A stretch of 64,000 bases of DNA from Pseudohongiella acticola (GCF_001758195.1 NZ_MASR01000001.1:1550001-1614000), one strand, 5' to 3'; numbered from the stretch's first letter, positions 36,225 to 46,743 are shown. Numbers and translations are program-made. The notes: generated from the letters alone by a model not told the origin.

Positions 36225-37796
36225 ATGTCTACAGATAACCCTGCTGTCATCCGACGCGCCCTGATCAGCGTCTCGGACAAAACCGGTATTGCCGACTTCG
36301 CTCGCTCCCTGCATCAGGCGGGCGTGGAAATTCTGTCAACCGGAGGTACCTTCCGTCTGTTACAGGAAGAAAAAATCCCCGCCATCGAGATTGCTGACCA
36401 CACCGGCTTCCCGGAAATGATGGACGGTCGGGTCAAGACCCTGCACCCAAAAGTACATGGCGGTATACTGGCGCGCCGCGACATTGATGGTGATGTGATG
36501 CAGGAACACGACATTCCGCCCATCGACCTGGTTGTGGTCAACCTGTACCCGTTTGAAGCCACCGTCGCCCGGCCTGACTGTGATCTGCCCACAGCCATAG
36601 AGAACATCGACATTGGCGGCCCTACCATGCTGCGCGCAGCGGCCAAGAACCACGCCTGGGTTGCCGTGGTCACCAACCCGGAAGACTACGTCTGTATTAT
36701 CGCCGAAATGAAACTGAACAATGGCGGCCTGAATCAGGCAACCCGGTTCAACCTGGCCGTGAAAACCTTCGAGCATACCGCCGCGTACGATGGCGCGATC
36801 GCCAATTATCTCGGACGCATCGTCTCCGGCAGCGACTACCCGCGCACCTTCAGCACGCAATTCCATAAGCGGCAGGAGCTGCGTTACGGCGAGAATCCAC
36901 ACCAAAGCGCCGCCTTCTACAGCGAAGCATCGCCACAGGAAGCCAGTGTCAGCACTGCCTCACAATTGCAGGGCAAAGAACTGTCCTACAACAATATTGC
37001 CGACACTGACGCCGCCCTGGAGTGCGTCAAGAGCTTCTCCCAGCCGGCCTGCGTTATTGTCAAACACGCAAACCCCTGCGGTGTTGCGCTAGCCGACAAC
37101 ATTGAAGCAGCTTATCAGCTCGCCTTCCAGACCGACCCAACGTCAGCATTCGGCGGTATTATCGCGTTCAATCGCGAGCTTGATGCAGCAACGGCAAAGG
37201 CCATCATTGATCAACAGTTCAGTGAAGTGATCATTGCCCCTAACGTAGCCGATGACGCACTGACCGTGCTTGCAGCCAAACCCAATGTCCGCGTTCTGAG
37301 TTGCGGTGAGTGGGCGGCACAGGCATTGCCAGCCTGGGACTTCAAACGTGTTAATGGTGGTTTGCTGGTGCAGGATCGTGACACCCATCAGATCAGTCGG
37401 GACGACCTGACCGTGGTCAGTAAGCGCCAGCCCAGCGAACAGGAGTTGAATGACCTGATGTTTGCCTGGACGGTGGCGCAGTTTGTTAAATCCAATGCCA
37501 TCGTCTATTGCAAGAACCAGCAGACCATTGGCGTCGGCGCCGGCCAGATGAGCCGGGTGTACAGTGCCAAAATTGCCGGCATCAAGGCCGCCGATGAGAA
37601 TCTGACCGTGGCGGGTTCAGTGATGGCGTCAGACGCCTTCTTCCCGTTCCGTGACGGTATTGATGCTGCTGCAGCGGCCGGCATTACTGCGGTCATCCAG
37701 CCCGGCGGCTCAATGCGTGATGCCGAAGTCATCGCAGCGGCTGATGAAGCTGACATGGCGATGGTTTTCACGGGTATAAGACACTTCAGACACTAA
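36225..37796 (+). CDS. purH: Bifunctional AICAR transformylase / IMP cyclohydrolase
   Basis: PurH performs the last two steps of IMP synthesis. The 523-residue length is typical. The N-terminal cyclohydrolase has [46 protein letters not shown] and [17 protein letters not shown]. The transformylase half has [14 protein letters not shown], the active-site Lys-His in [12 protein letters not shown], and [28 protein letters not shown]. It is followed 19 bases later by purD. No PurR-type operator was recognised in the 97-base upstream gap. Confidence 0.98.
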   Translation: MSTDNPAVIRRALISVSDKTGIADFARSLHQAGVEILSTGGTFRLLQEEKIPAIEIADHTGFPEMMDGRVKTLHPKVHGGILARRDIDGDVMQEHDIPPIDLVVVNLYPFEATVARPDCDLPTAIENIDIGGPTMLRAAAKNHAWVAVVTNPEDYVCIIAEMKLNNGGLNQATRFNLAVKTFEHTAAYDGAIANYLGRIVSGSDYPRTFSTQFHKRQELRYGENPHQSAAFYSEASPQEASVSTASQLQGKELSYNNIADTDAALECVKSFSQPACVIVKHANPCGVALADNIEAAYQLAFQTDPTSAFGGIIAFNRELDAATAKAIIDQQFSEVIIAPNVADDALTVLAAKPNVRVLSCGEWAAQALPAWDFKRVNGGLLVQDRDTHQISRDDLTVVSKRQPSEQELNDLMFAWTVAQFVKSNAIVYCKNQQTIGVGAGQMSRVYSAKIAGIKAADENLTVAGSVMASDAFFPFRDGIDAAAAAGITAVIQPGGSMRDAEVIAAADEADMAMVFTGIRHFRH

Positions 37797-37815
37797 AACG
37801 AAGCGGACTGGGTTT

Positions 37816-39123
37816 ATGAATATTCTGGTACTTGGCAATGGCGGGCGTGAACATGCGCTGGCCTGGAAAATGGCGCAGTCGTCCAATATAGAGACGGTGT
37901 TTGTTGCCCCGGGCAATGCCGGTACGGCTACCGAAACCGGCATTGAGAATGTCGCCATCGATCCGCTGGATTTTCCGGCCCTGGCTGATTTTGCCAGGAA
38001 CAACAACGTCGGGTTGACGGTTGTGGGTCCCGAAGCGCCTCTGGTGGCCGGTGTCGTCGATTATTTCACGGAGCAGGGCCTGCGTTGTTTTGGCCCCAGC
38101 AAAGGCGCAGCGCAACTGGAAGGATCCAAAGCCTTTACCAAGGATTTCCTGGCACGACACAAGATTCCCACCGCCAGCTACCAGAACTTCACCGACGCCG
38201 ACGCTGCCATCGCCTATGTCAAGGCTCAGGGCACCCCCATTGTGATCAAAGCCGATGGCCTGGCAGCGGGCAAAGGCGTCATCATTGCAGAGAATCAGGA
38301 CGACGCCGAAGTCACCATTCGCGATATGCTGTCTGGCAACAGTTTTGGCGATGCCGGCAGCCGTGTGGTCATAGAGACATTTCTGCAGGGCGAAGAAGCC
38401 AGCTTTATTGTCATGGTTGACGGTGAACATGTGCTGCCGCTGGCAACATCACAGGACCATAAACGCCGCGACGAAGGCGACAAAGGACCCAACACGGGCG
38501 GCATGGGTGCATACTCTCCAGCGCCGGTTGTCACACAGGATACCCACGACCGGATCATGGCCGAAGTCATTATGCCCACGGTGCAGGGCATGGCCGCGGA
38601 AGGCAACCCCTATACCGGTTTCCTGTATGCCGGGGTGATGATCTCCGATCAGGGTGCCGTCAATGTCATCGAATTTAACTGCCGCTTTGGTGACCCCGAA
38701 GCACAACCAGTGATGATGCGCCTGCAATCAGACCTCAGCGACCTGTGCGAGGCAGCGCTGGACCAGCGTCTGCATCAGGTTCAGGCACACTGGGATGATC
38801 GCGCCAGTATTGGAGTGGTACTGGCCAGCGGCGGTTACCCCGAAGCGTACGAGAAAGGTGCGGTCATCAACGGCCTGCAGAATACCGTCGGTGATGAAAG
38901 CAACGCCAAAGTGTTCCATGCCGGTACCACGCTGAAAGATGGTAAGGTAGTCACTAACGGTGGGCGCGTGCTGTGCGCCGTGGCGCTTGGCGACACCGTG
39001 ACCCAGGCACAGCAGGCCGCCTATGCGCTGGCTGACCGAATCAGCTGGGACAAAATGATGTGCCGGCGTGACATTGGTCACCGCGCCATCACCCGGGAAA
39101 TGCAACGGGCCACGCCCGCCTGA
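37816..39123 (+). CDS. purD: Phosphoribosylamine-glycine ligase
   Basis: PurD (GAR synthetase) joins glycine to phosphoribosylamine using ATP. The 435-residue ATP-grasp protein begins MNILVLGNGGREHALAWK. It has VVGPEAPLVAGVVDYF, FGPSKGAAQLEGSKAFTKDFL, IVIKADGLAAGKGVIIAE, the DHKRRDEGDKGPNTGGMGAY signature and EFNCRFGDPEAQPVMMRL at the metal site. It is the second gene of the purHD operon; 136 bases with a tandem repeat follow before coq7. Confidence 0.98.
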   Translation: MNILVLGNGGREHALAWKMAQSSNIETVFVAPGNAGTATETGIENVAIDPLDFPALADFARNNNVGLTVVGPEAPLVAGVVDYFTEQGLRCFGPSKGAAQLEGSKAFTKDFLARHKIPTASYQNFTDADAAIAYVKAQGTPIVIKADGLAAGKGVIIAENQDDAEVTIRDMLSGNSFGDAGSRVVIETFLQGEEASFIVMVDGEHVLPLATSQDHKRRDEGDKGPNTGGMGAYSPAPVVTQDTHDRIMAEVIMPTVQGMAAEGNPYTGFLYAGVMISDQGAVNVIEFNCRFGDPEAQPVMMRLQSDLSDLCEAALDQRLHQVQAHWDDRASIGVVLASGGYPEAYEKGAVINGLQNTVGDESNAKVFHAGTTLKDGKVVTNGGRVLCAVALGDTVTQAQQAAYALADRISWDKMMCRRDIGHRAITREMQRATPA

Positions 39124-39180
39124 CGACTCGAAAAGCAACAGATCCAACTGTCAGGCAGGTGTGTGTAATCAGAGCAGGCT

Positions 39181-39230
39181 TGAACTGGCTTTAACTGGCT
39201 TTAACTGGCTTTAACTGGCTTTAACTGGCT
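39181..39230. repeat. Five 10-bp tandem repeats upstream of coq7
   Basis: Five direct units of TTAACTGGCT run without interruption from 39181 to 39230; the first unit has TG in place of TT. The tract ends 29 bases before the coq7 ATG and immediately upstream of its AAGGAGG ribosome site. The 10-base unit is close to one helical turn, so copy changes would alter leader length without changing helical phase. Confidence 0.95.
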
Positions 39231-39259
39231 GACAAGGACACAGGGGAAGGAGGCATACC

Positions 39260-39916
39260 ATGGATACGAAACAGGATTTATTGTCATTCGATCTGGCTGA
39301 CCGACTGGTTCTGCAGCTCGACCAGGCCCTGCACACACTGATTCCTGGCAGCAGCACCGCCAATCGGCATTCACCGGCGCTCGCTGCCGACGATGCTGAA
39401 CTGTCCGATAGCGAGCGCCAGCAGGCCGCTGCATTAATGCGCATCAACCATACCGGAGAGGTGTGTGCCCAGGCACTGTATCAGGGACAGTCCCTGACTG
39501 CCCGGCTGCCCGATGTGCGTGCCAGCATGGATCATGCTGCGCGGGAAGAAGTTGACCACCTGGCCTGGTGCGAAAGCCGCCTGCAGGATCTGGACAGTCG
39601 CACCAGCCTGCTTAATCCGGTCTGGTATGCCATGTCTTTTGGCATGGGCGCCGCCGCAGGACTGGTTGGCGACAAATGGAGCCTGGGCTTTGTTGGCGAA
39701 ACCGAACGTCAGGTATGTGACCACCTGGAAGATCACCTCGACCGATTGCCGGCCAACGATCAGAAAAGTCGTGCGGTGCTGACGCAGATGATTGTTGATG
39801 AGCGCACTCACGGTGACGCGGCCATGGCCGCCGGCGGCGCTGAACTGCCCTTACCCGTCAAGGCGGGTATGAAACTGATGGCAGGGGTCATGAAAACATT
39901 GACCTACCGGATCTGA
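39260..39916 (+). CDS. coq7: 2-polyprenyl-3-methyl-6-methoxy-1,4-benzoquinone monooxygenase Coq7
   Basis: Coq7 is the di-iron hydroxylase of ubiquinone synthesis, used in place of the flavoprotein UbiF. The 218-residue protein shows the four-helix di-iron ligands: Glu in [16 protein letters not shown]-x-x-H in [13 protein letters not shown], Glu in [15 protein letters not shown] and E-x-x-H in [18 protein letters not shown] stands seven bases before the ATG. The next gene is ubiB, another ubiquinone gene, 10 bases away. Oxygen is required for the reaction, which suggests aerobic quinone synthesis. Confidence 0.97.
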   Translation: MDTKQDLLSFDLADRLVLQLDQALHTLIPGSSTANRHSPALAADDAELSDSERQQAAALMRINHTGEVCAQALYQGQSLTARLPDVRASMDHAAREEVDHLAWCESRLQDLDSRTSLLNPVWYAMSFGMGAAAGLVGDKWSLGFVGETERQVCDHLEDHLDRLPANDQKSRAVLTQMIVDERTHGDAAMAAGGAELPLPVKAGMKLMAGVMKTLTYRI

Positions 39917-39926
39917 GACCATAGCG

Positions 39927-41495
39927 GTGTCCCATCTCCCCCGTCTATTAAAGATTTTTGCGGTTGCCGCCAAGTACCGCCTGCATACACTCAGCCCGTT
40001 GACGGCGCGCTCATGGCTGGTACGTCTGTTTATGGCCATTATCGGCCTGCCCTGGACAGGCAGCGCCGCGCGTCGGTTGTCACCGGAACAGCGCCTGCGC
40101 AGGGCACTGGAAGAGCTGGGTCCGATTTACATCAAATTTGGTCAACTGCTGTCGACGCGGCGTGACTTTTTGCCGCATGCGCTCGCTGATGAACTGCAGA
40201 GCCTTCAGGACCGGGTGCCCGGTTTCACCTCACCCAGCATCACCACGATTGTTGAGGCCGCGCTGGAGAGCCCCTGGCAGAACCATTTCAGTCATATCAA
40301 TAATAATGCACTGGCATCCGCATCCATTGCCCAGGTGCACGAAGCGACGCTGCTGAACGGTGATCAGGTCGTCATCAAAGTGCTTCGACCCGGCATCAGT
40401 GAAACCATCCGCCAGGACATTGTTGTACTCAAGTGGCTGGCCCGGCTGATCGAGAGACATGTTCCAGATGGCCGCCGTTTGCGCCCGCGGGAAGTAATCG
40501 CAGACTATGAGCACGTCATTCTGGGCGAACTCAACCTGATGTCAGAGGGCGCCAACACCACCCTGCTGCGCCGCAACTTTGAACACTCATCCCTGCTTTA
40601 TGTGCCTCAGGTTTACTGGGATGTCAGCCGTGATGGCATGCTGGTGACCGAACGCATCAATGGCATTCCGGTGTCTGACGTCACACAACTGACTGCGCGC
40701 CAGGTCGATCTGAAAAAGCTGGCAGAAACCGGTGTCGAGATTTTTTTCACCCAGGTATTTGAGCACAGCTTTTTCCATGCCGACATGCATCCCGGCAATA
40801 TCTTTGTTGATGCTACGGACCCACAAAACCCGCGCTACATTGCCATCGACTGTGCCATCATTGGTTCACTGAGTCGCGAAGATCAGCAATACCTGGCGCG
40901 CAACCTGTTGGCCATTTTCAAGCGCGATTATCGTAAAGTGGCTGAACTTCACGTCGAATGTGGCTGGGTGCCCAAAACCACCAAAGTCGTTGAGTTCGAA
41001 GCGGCCATGCGCACCGTGTGTGAACCCATTTTTGAAAAACCGCTCAAGGACATATCGTTTGGCTACCTGCTGGTACAACTGTTCCGCACCGCCGGGCGTT
41101 TCAATATGGAGGTTCAGCCGTCCCTGGTGTTGCTGCAAAAAACGCTGCTCAACGTTGAAGGACTGGGTCGCCAGTTGTACCCGGAGCTGGATCTGTGGCA
41201 GACTGCGCTACCGTTTCTGGAGAGCTGGAACCGTCGCCGCATGAAACCCTCGTTCCTGTGGCGCGAGTTGAAAAATCATGTGCCCGACTGGGTCGAGCAA
41301 TTCCCGCACCTGCCGCAACTGGTACTGAACAGCCTGCATCAGCAGGACAAACTGCAGGCGCTTAATGACACCCTGCAAACCGTTATCGGGCAACAGCGGC
41401 AACAGGAAAAGCGACGGCGACGGAACACAAAACGCCTTGTCACGGCGACTGTGGTGATCGTATTGCTGGCCGCATTTTTGTATTTTACGCAGTGA
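39927..41495 (+). CDS. ubiB: ABC1/ADCK-family atypical kinase UbiB
   Basis: UbiB is a membrane-bound atypical kinase/ATPase needed for ubiquinone synthesis. The 522-residue protein has the diagnostic KxGQ motif KFGQ (residues 70-73) in [20 protein letters not shown]. It also has the Ala-rich loop [24 protein letters not shown], the catalytic [14 protein letters not shown] and the metal-binding [10 protein letters not shown]-terminal hydrophobic helix ([17 protein letters not shown]) anchors it. The start is a GTG 10 bases after coq7. Its stop overlaps a possible GTG of hisI; co-transcription with hisIE and tatABC is likely. Confidence 0.97.
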   Translation: MSHLPRLLKIFAVAAKYRLHTLSPLTARSWLVRLFMAIIGLPWTGSAARRLSPEQRLRRALEELGPIYIKFGQLLSTRRDFLPHALADELQSLQDRVPGFTSPSITTIVEAALESPWQNHFSHINNNALASASIAQVHEATLLNGDQVVIKVLRPGISETIRQDIVVLKWLARLIERHVPDGRRLRPREVIADYEHVILGELNLMSEGANTTLLRRNFEHSSLLYVPQVYWDVSRDGMLVTERINGIPVSDVTQLTARQVDLKKLAETGVEIFFTQVFEHSFFHADMHPGNIFVDATDPQNPRYIAIDCAIIGSLSREDQQYLARNLLAIFKRDYRKVAELHVECGWVPKTTKVVEFEAAMRTVCEPIFEKPLKDISFGYLLVQLFRTAGRFNMEVQPSLVLLQKTLLNVEGLGRQLYPELDLWQTALPFLESWNRRRMKPSFLWRELKNHVPDWVEQFPHLPQLVLNSLHQQDKLQALNDTLQTVIGQQRQQEKRRRRNTKRLVTATVVIVLLAAFLYFTQ

Positions 41496-41512
41496 AAGAG
41501 CATACTGGTAAC

Positions 41513-41926
41513 ATGATTCATACAGCCTGGCTGGATCAGATCAAGTGGAATGACGATGGTCTGGTCCCTGTTGTAACACAGGACCGCCAATCCCGTCGTC
41601 TGCTTACCCATGCCTGGATAAATCGTGAAGCGCTGGCACTGACGCTGGCGGAAGGCCGCGCCGTGTATTGGTCGCGCTCGCGCCAGAAAATCTGGCGCAA
41701 AGGCGAAGAATCCGGCAATGTGCAGCGTATTCATGACATTCTGCTGGATTGTGATGGCGACACCGTCTGTTACCTGGTTGAACAGATTGGCGGTATTGCC
41801 TGCCATACCGGGCGTGAAAGCTGTTTTTACCGGACATTGACGACGGTTGACGGCGAGCCGGGCTGGCAGATCAGCGATCCCGTGTTAAAAGAGCCATCGG
41901 CCATGTATACAAAACCCGGCCACTGA
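41513..41926 (+). CDS. hisI: Phosphoribosyl-AMP cyclohydrolase
   Basis: HisI opens the purine ring of phosphoribosyl-AMP, step three of histidine synthesis. The product of 137 residues starts [19 protein letters not shown]. It contains [22 protein letters not shown], the zinc/magnesium site [15 protein letters not shown] and [19 protein letters not shown] at 41492 overlapping the ubiB stop would add seven residues, but alignment favours 41513. HisI and HisE are separate genes here, as in Pseudomonas, and not a fused HisIE. Confidence 0.96.
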   Translation: MIHTAWLDQIKWNDDGLVPVVTQDRQSRRLLTHAWINREALALTLAEGRAVYWSRSRQKIWRKGEESGNVQRIHDILLDCDGDTVCYLVEQIGGIACHTGRESCFYRTLTTVDGEPGWQISDPVLKEPSAMYTKPGH

Positions 41927-41974
41927 CATCAGCCCCGGATTTGAGTTAACAGAAACGTCATAAAGCAATCGACT

Positions 41975-42352
41975 ATGATTACAACCAAGAATACATCAGA
42001 GGGCACACCCACCAACACATCAGGGGCCGATGTGCTGGCACAACTGGCCACCGTCCTGGCTGAACGCAAGCAGGCTTCTGCCGATGCGTCATACGTCGCC
42101 AGCCTGCACCAGAAAGGCCTGAACAAGATACTGGAAAAAGTCGGCGAAGAGGCCGTAGAGACCATTCTGGCAGCGCGCGATGCGGAGGCCGGCGGCGATG
42201 CTGCCGCATTGATCAGCGAAACCGCCGATCTGTGGTTTCACAGCATGGTCATGCTGAGTCACCTGAACCTGAGCCATGAGCAGGTATTGGAAGAACTGGC
42301 AAAGCGATTTAACATGTCTGGCCTGGTGGAAAAAGCATCCAGGGCCGGTTAG
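41975..42352 (+). CDS. hisE: Phosphoribosyl-ATP pyrophosphatase
   Basis: HisE hydrolyses phosphoribosyl-ATP in the second histidine step. The 125-residue all-helical MazG-type protein has a Thr-rich N-terminal extension of about 17 residues, then [43 protein letters not shown] with the metal-binding Glu cluster (E-x-x-E) and [15 protein letters not shown]. It lies 48 bases after hisI and 63 bases before tatA. Confidence 0.95.
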   Translation: MITTKNTSEGTPTNTSGADVLAQLATVLAERKQASADASYVASLHQKGLNKILEKVGEEAVETILAARDAEAGGDAAALISETADLWFHSMVMLSHLNLSHEQVLEELAKRFNMSGLVEKASRAG

Positions 42353-42415
42353 ATAACAGCAACATCATATTCAGCGTCACTCAGGTGACAACTTTTAGGG
42401 TATATCGGAGGAAAC

Positions 42416-42661
42416 ATGGGTATCGGCGGCATCAGTATCTGGCAATTGCTAATCATCGCACTGATCATAGTGCTGTTGTTTGGCACCAAGAAGCTGCGCA
42501 CATTGGGCTCCGACCTGGGCGGTGCGCTCAAGGGCTTTAAGCAGGCAGTTAAAGACAAGGACGACGACAGTGAAGAAGACGAGCCCGGGCAGCTGAACTC
42601 CGAGGCCATGCACAACGAGGCGCACACTGACGCCCAGGCCGACAAAACGAAAGACAAGTAA
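42416..42661 (+). CDS. tatA: Twin-arginine translocase subunit TatA
   Basis: TatA oligomers form the membrane-weakening element of the Tat pathway. The 81-residue protein has the short N-terminal helix [18 protein letters not shown], the hinge FGTKKL, and the amphipathic helix [18 protein letters not shown]. An acidic, disordered tail follows. GGAGG lies five bases before the ATG. A strong stem-loop begins directly after the stop codon, between tatA and tatB. Confidence 0.96.
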   Translation: MGIGGISIWQLLIIALIIVLLFGTKKLRTLGSDLGGALKGFKQAVKDKDDDSEEDEPGQLNSEAMHNEAHTDAQADKTKDK

Positions 42662-42707
42662 GCGCAACGATGCCGGAAGCCACAATGGCGCTTTCGGTTA
42701 ATTGCGC
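42662..42707 (+). other. Nested stem-loop in the tatA-tatB intergenic region
   Basis: GCGCAA (42662-42667) pairs with TTGCGC (42702-42707). Inside it, CCGGAAGC (42673-42680) pairs with GCTTTCGG (42690-42697) through seven Watson-Crick pairs and one G-U pair. There is no T-run, so it looks like an mRNA stability or processing element and not a terminator. It may help keep TatA more abundant than TatB/C. Confidence 0.55.
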
Positions 42708-42819
42708 CTCTCGACGCGACAACTGCTTCATCCTGGCAAAGGTTTTCAAGGCCCGGCTCCGGATTAAGAGATCTGCTTCGTGAGTTCATCTTCATGGTAA
42801 CAGCACGTGGAACGCAGCA

Positions 42820-43449
42820 ATGTTTGATATAGGCTTTATGGAGCTGCTGCTCATCGGCATCGTAGCGCTGCTGGTACTGGGCCCTGACAAACTGCCTGGC
42901 GCCATCCGCACTGGCGCTCTGTGGTTTGGTCGCGCCAAACGCAGCTTCAATAACGTCAAAGCCGAGATCGAGCAACAGATCAACACCGATGAGATTCGAC
43001 GTCAATTACATAACGAATCCATTCTGGGCGATATCGAAAAGGCCCGAAAGAACGCCGATAAACTGATCAAAGACACACAAGCAGATATCAAGAGCACTGA
43101 AGAAAGTGTCAAGCGCTCAATCAATCCGGACAGTAACAACAAGGTAGCTGGTAAAACCACATCCAGCGCCGACGAAGGCGTACCCACGCCGCCCCCCGAA
43201 GGCTATCAGGTGCCGGAGAAGGCAAAAACCGCGCCGCCAAAAACTGCCAATACGGAACCGGAAACACCTGAAGAACCCGCACCCGCTATTGACGATGAGC
43301 AGGCAAATCCCAGCGAAGACTCTGACGACACAACATCGCAGGATATCTATAGCACCCCACCAACCGGCATCGTTAGTATGCAAAACGGGAAGTTTTCCGC
43401 CACTGATGATAAACCGAAGAACTCGGACTCATCTTCCGGCGAGAAATGA
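42820..43449 (+). CDS. tatB: Sec-independent translocase subunit TatB
   Basis: TatB with TatC forms the twin-arginine signal receptor. The 209-residue protein starts [21 protein letters not shown], with the membrane-embedded Glu of TatB. The amphipathic [19 protein letters not shown] follows, then a long charged and Pro-rich tail. The tail (residues about 100-209) is of low complexity and longer than in E. coli TatB (171). It precedes tatC by nine bases. Confidence 0.94.
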   Translation: MFDIGFMELLLIGIVALLVLGPDKLPGAIRTGALWFGRAKRSFNNVKAEIEQQINTDEIRRQLHNESILGDIEKARKNADKLIKDTQADIKSTEESVKRSINPDSNNKVAGKTTSSADEGVPTPPPEGYQVPEKAKTAPPKTANTEPETPEEPAPAIDDEQANPSEDSDDTTSQDIYSTPPTGIVSMQNGKFSATDDKPKNSDSSSGEK

Positions 43450-43458
43450 GAGACTGAC

Positions 43459-44322
43459 ATGACGCAAGAGCCTTCAGCGGATAAAGAGCCTTCAGCGGGC
43501 AAAGAGCCTTCAGCTGGCAAAGAGCCTTCAGCGGGCAAAGAGCCTTCAGCCGGTAAAAGTAAACACCACTCCGAGGTAACGGGCGACCTGACCCTCGTTG
43601 GCCACCTGGTCGAGCTTCGCGATCGCCTCCTGCGCTGCATTGCCGCCTTGCTCGTGATTTTTCTCGGCCTGATCTATTTTGCCAACGACATTTACACCTT
43701 CGTTGCCTCGCCACTGGTCTCCGTGTTGCCCCCAGACACCAGCATGATCGCGATTGATCCGACGTCACCCTTTTTTACGCCTTTCAAACTGACGTTCTAT
43801 GCGTCGCTGTTTATCTGCGCACCCTACCTTCTGTTTCAGATCTGGGCATTCATCGCACCCGGCCTGTACAGAAATGAAAAATCACTGGCCATCCCGCTGT
43901 TTGTTTCCAGCGTCCTGCTGTTTTATGCCGGCATGGCCTTCGCCTACTACGTTCTGTTTGGCGTTGTGTTCAGCTTTTTTGTTTCCGTGGCTCCCGAAGA
44001 CATTGCCGTCGCCCCCGACATTGCCAGTTACCTGAGCTTCGTATTAAAAATATTCTTTGCCTTCGGCTTTGCCTTTGAAATTCCCATCGCCGTTTTCCTG
44101 TTTATGTGGGCAGGCCTGATTGAGCCGGAAAGCCTCAAGAAAAAGCGTCCCTACGTCGTGGTCGGATGTTTTGTTGTGGCCATGCTGCTAACGCCGCCTG
44201 ACCCGTTCACGCAATCCCTGCTGGCACTTCCCATGTGGATGCTGTTCGAACTCGGTGTGTTTTTTGGTACCGCCTTCCTGAAGAAGAAAGCAACGGAAGA
44301 GGCACAGAATCCCGACGCCTGA
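43459..44322 (+). CDS. tatC: Twin-arginine translocase subunit TatC with N-terminal EPSAGK repeats
   Basis: TatC is the six-helix core that recognises twin-arginine signal peptides. After residue 33 the protein is normal: LVGHLVELRDRLLRCI, the cytoplasmic FAPGLYRNEKS-like IAPGLYRNEK loop, KIFFAFGFAFEIPIAVF and RPYVVVGCFVVAMLLTPPDPFTQ. The 33-residue extension consists of MTQ, one EPSADK and four EPSAGK units encoded by an 18-bp tandem repeat. It should be cytoplasmic. No such repeat exists in characterised TatC proteins that I know of. Length is 287 residues against about 258 in E. coli. Confidence 0.96.
   Translation: MTQEPSADKEPSAGKEPSAGKEPSAGKEPSAGKSKHHSEVTGDLTLVGHLVELRDRLLRCIAALLVIFLGLIYFANDIYTFVASPLVSVLPPDTSMIAIDPTSPFFTPFKLTFYASLFICAPYLLFQIWAFIAPGLYRNEKSLAIPLFVSSVLLFYAGMAFAYYVLFGVVFSFFVSVAPEDIAVAPDIASYLSFVLKIFFAFGFAFEIPIAVFLFMWAGLIEPESLKKKRPYVVVGCFVVAMLLTPPDPFTQSLLALPMWMLFELGVFFGTAFLKKKATEEAQNPDA
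43468..43557 (+). repeat. Five 18-bp in-frame repeats at the start of tatC
   Basis: Five direct units of GAGCCTTCAGCGGGCAAA (EPSAGK) occupy 43468-43557 with few changes: GAT for GGC in unit 1, GCT in unit 3 and GCCGGT in unit 5. Because the unit is a multiple of three, slippage would change repeat number without breaking the frame. Confidence 0.95.
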
Positions 44323-44340
44323 CCTGCGTCGATAGAGAAC

Positions 44341-44778
44341 TTATTGCCGCAGAAGAAACGTGACCGGCCCGTCATTCTCCAGCAGGACTTTCATATCCGC
44401 ACCGAACACGCCTGTCACCGTATCAGTGTGCTGTAGCCGCAACCACTCAACCAGGTCATCATACAGGGCTTCAGCCTCTGCAGGCGGCATTGCTGAAGAG
44501 AACCCCGGCCGCAATCCTTTGTCGGTTGACGCAGCCAGCGTGAACTGCGACACCAGCATCACCTCAGCAGCAACGTCTGTGGCACTGCAATTCATGCGTC
44601 CTTCAGCATCCGCAAACACCCGGTAGTTGAGCACCTTGCTTAGCAACTTCTCGCCGGTTGCAAACGAATCGGTTTTTTCGATACCCAGAAAAACAACAAG
44701 CCCCCGACCGATGGCGCAATGTTCAGCGCCATCAATACGGAGGCTTGCATGATTAACCCGCTGTATCAAAGCTATCAT
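44341..44778 (-). CDS. dtd: D-aminoacyl-tRNA deacylase
   Basis: Dtd hydrolyses D-aminoacyl-tRNA and glycyl-tRNA-Ala. The 145-residue product starts MIALIQRVNHASLRIDG. It has IGRGLVVFLGIEKTDS, the SQFTLAAST motif with the catalytic Thr, the GPVT motif DGPVTFLL at the C-terminus, and MPPAEAEALYDDLV. The ATG at 44778 is preferred over a TTG four codons earlier. It converges on tatC with 18 bases between stops and lies 138 bases downstream of typA on the same strand. Confidence 0.97.
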   Translation of the reverse strand: MIALIQRVNHASLRIDGAEHCAIGRGLVVFLGIEKTDSFATGEKLLSKVLNYRVFADAEGRMNCSATDVAAEVMLVSQFTLAASTDKGLRPGFSSAMPPAEAEALYDDLVEWLRLQHTDTVTGVFGADMKVLLENDGPVTFLLRQ

Positions 44779-44916
44779 GGAATACACCAATGTCAGTTAT
44801 CTGCGCACGATGCCCAGTAGTGAGGGGTTGTGAGCGAGGGTGTACCCGAGGAACCTCCCCTTGCTGCTGGGCAGCGTACGCCACCACTGCCAGGAGACTC
44901 CTCGTGGAGCGCTCAC

Positions 44917-46743
44917 TTAACCCCGAGCCAGCCCACCACGGCTGGCACGCTTGCGATCACTCTCCGTCAGATGCTTTTTACGGATGCGAACACTTGCCGG
45001 GGTAATTTCGACCAGCTCATCCTCATCAATAAACTCCATCGCCTGCTCCAGCGTGTGCCTGACCGGTGGCGTCAAGGTGATGTTTTCGTCGGTACCCGAG
45101 GCGCGAACGTTAGTCAGCTGCTTGCCTTTGATGGGGTTGACCACCAGGTCATTGTCACGGCTGTGCAGGCCGATGATCATGCCTTCGTACACTTCCACGT
45201 TTGGCTCAATGAACAGACGACCACGCTCCTGCAACGCCCACAGCGAATAACCCAGCGCCTTGCCAGTGACCATCGAGACCAGCACGCCATTTTTGCGCGC
45301 CGCCAGATCGCCGGGTTTGGCCGGACCATAATGATCAAACACGTGGTTCATCATGCCAGTGCCCGACGTCATGCTCAGGAACATGGAGCGGAAACCTATC
45401 AGACCGCGCGTGGGCACGGTAAAGGTCAGACGCACACGGCCTTTGCCATCCGGCAACATGTCGGTCATCTCCGCGCGGCGCAGGCCCAGCTCTTCGATGA
45501 TGGAACCCTGATGCTCGTCGTTACAGTCGATCATCAGAACCTCGAATGGCTCGCTGACAACACCATCGATTTCTTTCATGATTACCTGCGGACGAGAAAC
45601 CGCCAGCTCAAAACCTTCTCGACGCATGGTTTCGATCAATACCGACAGGTGCAATTCACCACGACCAGACACTTTGTACTTATCAGGTGTTTCACCCTGT
45701 TCAACGCGCAGCGCTACGTTGTGAATCAGCTCGCGATCCAGGCGCTCCCTGATATTACGCGTGGTGACAAATTTGCCCTCACGGCCGGCAAACGGTGAAT
45801 CGTTGACCTGAAAGGTCATGGTAATGGTGGGCTGATCCACGGTCAGTGGTGTCATCGCCTCAACATGGTCCGGGTCACACAGGGTGTCGGAAATGTTCAG
45901 CCTGTCCAGACCGGTAATGCAGATAATCTCGCCCGCGCTCGCCTCGGTCACATCCACCCGATCCAGGCCGAGGTGGCTTTTTACCTGTAAAATCTTGCCT
46001 TTACGGGTTTCACCGTCCTTATCAATCACAGTCACCTGCATATTGGGTTTTGCAACACCGCCGGTGATTCGACCGATACCGATAACACCGACATAGCTGT
46101 TGTAGTCCAGGGCACTGATCTGCATCTGAAAAGGTGCATCGGCATTTACCGGGGGTGGTGGCACTTTATCAATGATGGTCTGGAACAACGGATTCATGTC
46201 ATCGGCCAGATCATCAGCTTCCATACCGGCAATGCCGTTCAAGGCTGAGGCGTAGATCACCGGGAAGTCCAGTTGCTCATCGGTGGCACCGAGTCGATCG
46301 AACAGGTCGAATACTTCGTTCAGCACCCAGTCAGGGCGTGCGCCGGGGCGATCCACCTTGTTGATAACAACAATCGGGTGCAGGCCCTGGGCAAAGGCTT
46401 TCATGGTCACAAAACGGGTCTGGGGCATGGGTCCGTCCACGGCGTCCACCAGCAGCAACACGCTATCCACCATGGACATCACGCGCTCGACTTCACCGCC
46501 AAAATCAGCGTGTCCGGGAGTGTCCACGATGTTGATATGGTAGCCATTCCAGTTAATCGCGGTGTTTTTGGCGAGAATGGTGATGCCGCGCTCTTTTTCC
46601 TGGTCGTTTGAGTCCATAACCCGCTCTACGGAACCACCGCGATCTCCCAGCGTACCGGACTGTTGCAGGAGTTTGTCGACCAACGTGGTTTTACCGTGGT
46701 CAACGTGGGCGATAATGGCGATATTGCGGATCTTCTCAATCAC
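44917..46743 (-). CDS. typA: Ribosome-associated translational GTPase TypA/BipA
   Basis: BipA is an EF-G-like GTPase that acts on the 50S subunit in stress and cold. The 608-residue length is right. The G1 motif is [10 protein letters not shown], followed by [12 protein letters not shown], the G3 [12 protein letters not shown] and the G4 [11 protein letters not shown]. The C-terminal domain carries [20 protein letters not shown]. The start is taken as GTG 46743 because AGGTG lies six bases upstream and known BipA proteins start IEKxRNIAII; a GTG at 46752 lacks a ribosome site. Downstream is dtd. In Pseudomonas typA is followed by thiI, but here the DUF4331 module intervenes. Confidence 0.97.
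   Translation of the reverse strand: MIEKIRNIAIIAHVDHGKTTLVDKLLQQSGTLGDRGGSVERVMDSNDQEKERGITILAKNTAINWNGYHINIVDTPGHADFGGEVERVMSMVDSVLLLVDAVDGPMPQTRFVTMKAFAQGLHPIVVINKVDRPGARPDWVLNEVFDLFDRLGATDEQLDFPVIYASALNGIAGMEADDLADDMNPLFQTIIDKVPPPPVNADAPFQMQISALDYNSYVGVIGIGRITGGVAKPNMQVTVIDKDGETRKGKILQVKSHLGLDRVDVTEASAGEIICITGLDRLNISDTLCDPDHVEAMTPLTVDQPTITMTFQVNDSPFAGREGKFVTTRNIRERLDRELIHNVALRVEQGETPDKYKVSGRGELHLSVLIETMRREGFELAVSRPQVIMKEIDGVVSEPFEVLMIDCNDEHQGSIIEELGLRRAEMTDMLPDGKGRVRLTFTVPTRGLIGFRSMFLSMTSGTGMMNHVFDHYGPAKPGDLAARKNGVLVSMVTGKALGYSLWALQERGRLFIEPNVEVYEGMIIGLHSRDNDLVVNPIKGKQLTNVRASGTDENITLTPPVRHTLEQAMEFIDEDELVEITPASVRIRKKHLTESDRKRASRGGLARG

Noticed and set aside
43347-43768. Antisense frames across the tatC repeat encoding a repeated Leu-Pro-Ala-Glu-Gly-Ser or similar peptide
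   Set aside because: The repeats are simply the complement of the EPSAGK units; the TatC frame is the real one.
44830-45798. A 322-codon open frame antisense to typA
   Set aside because: Fully inside the well-supported typA gene, His/Gln-rich as expected for antisense frames, no motifs.
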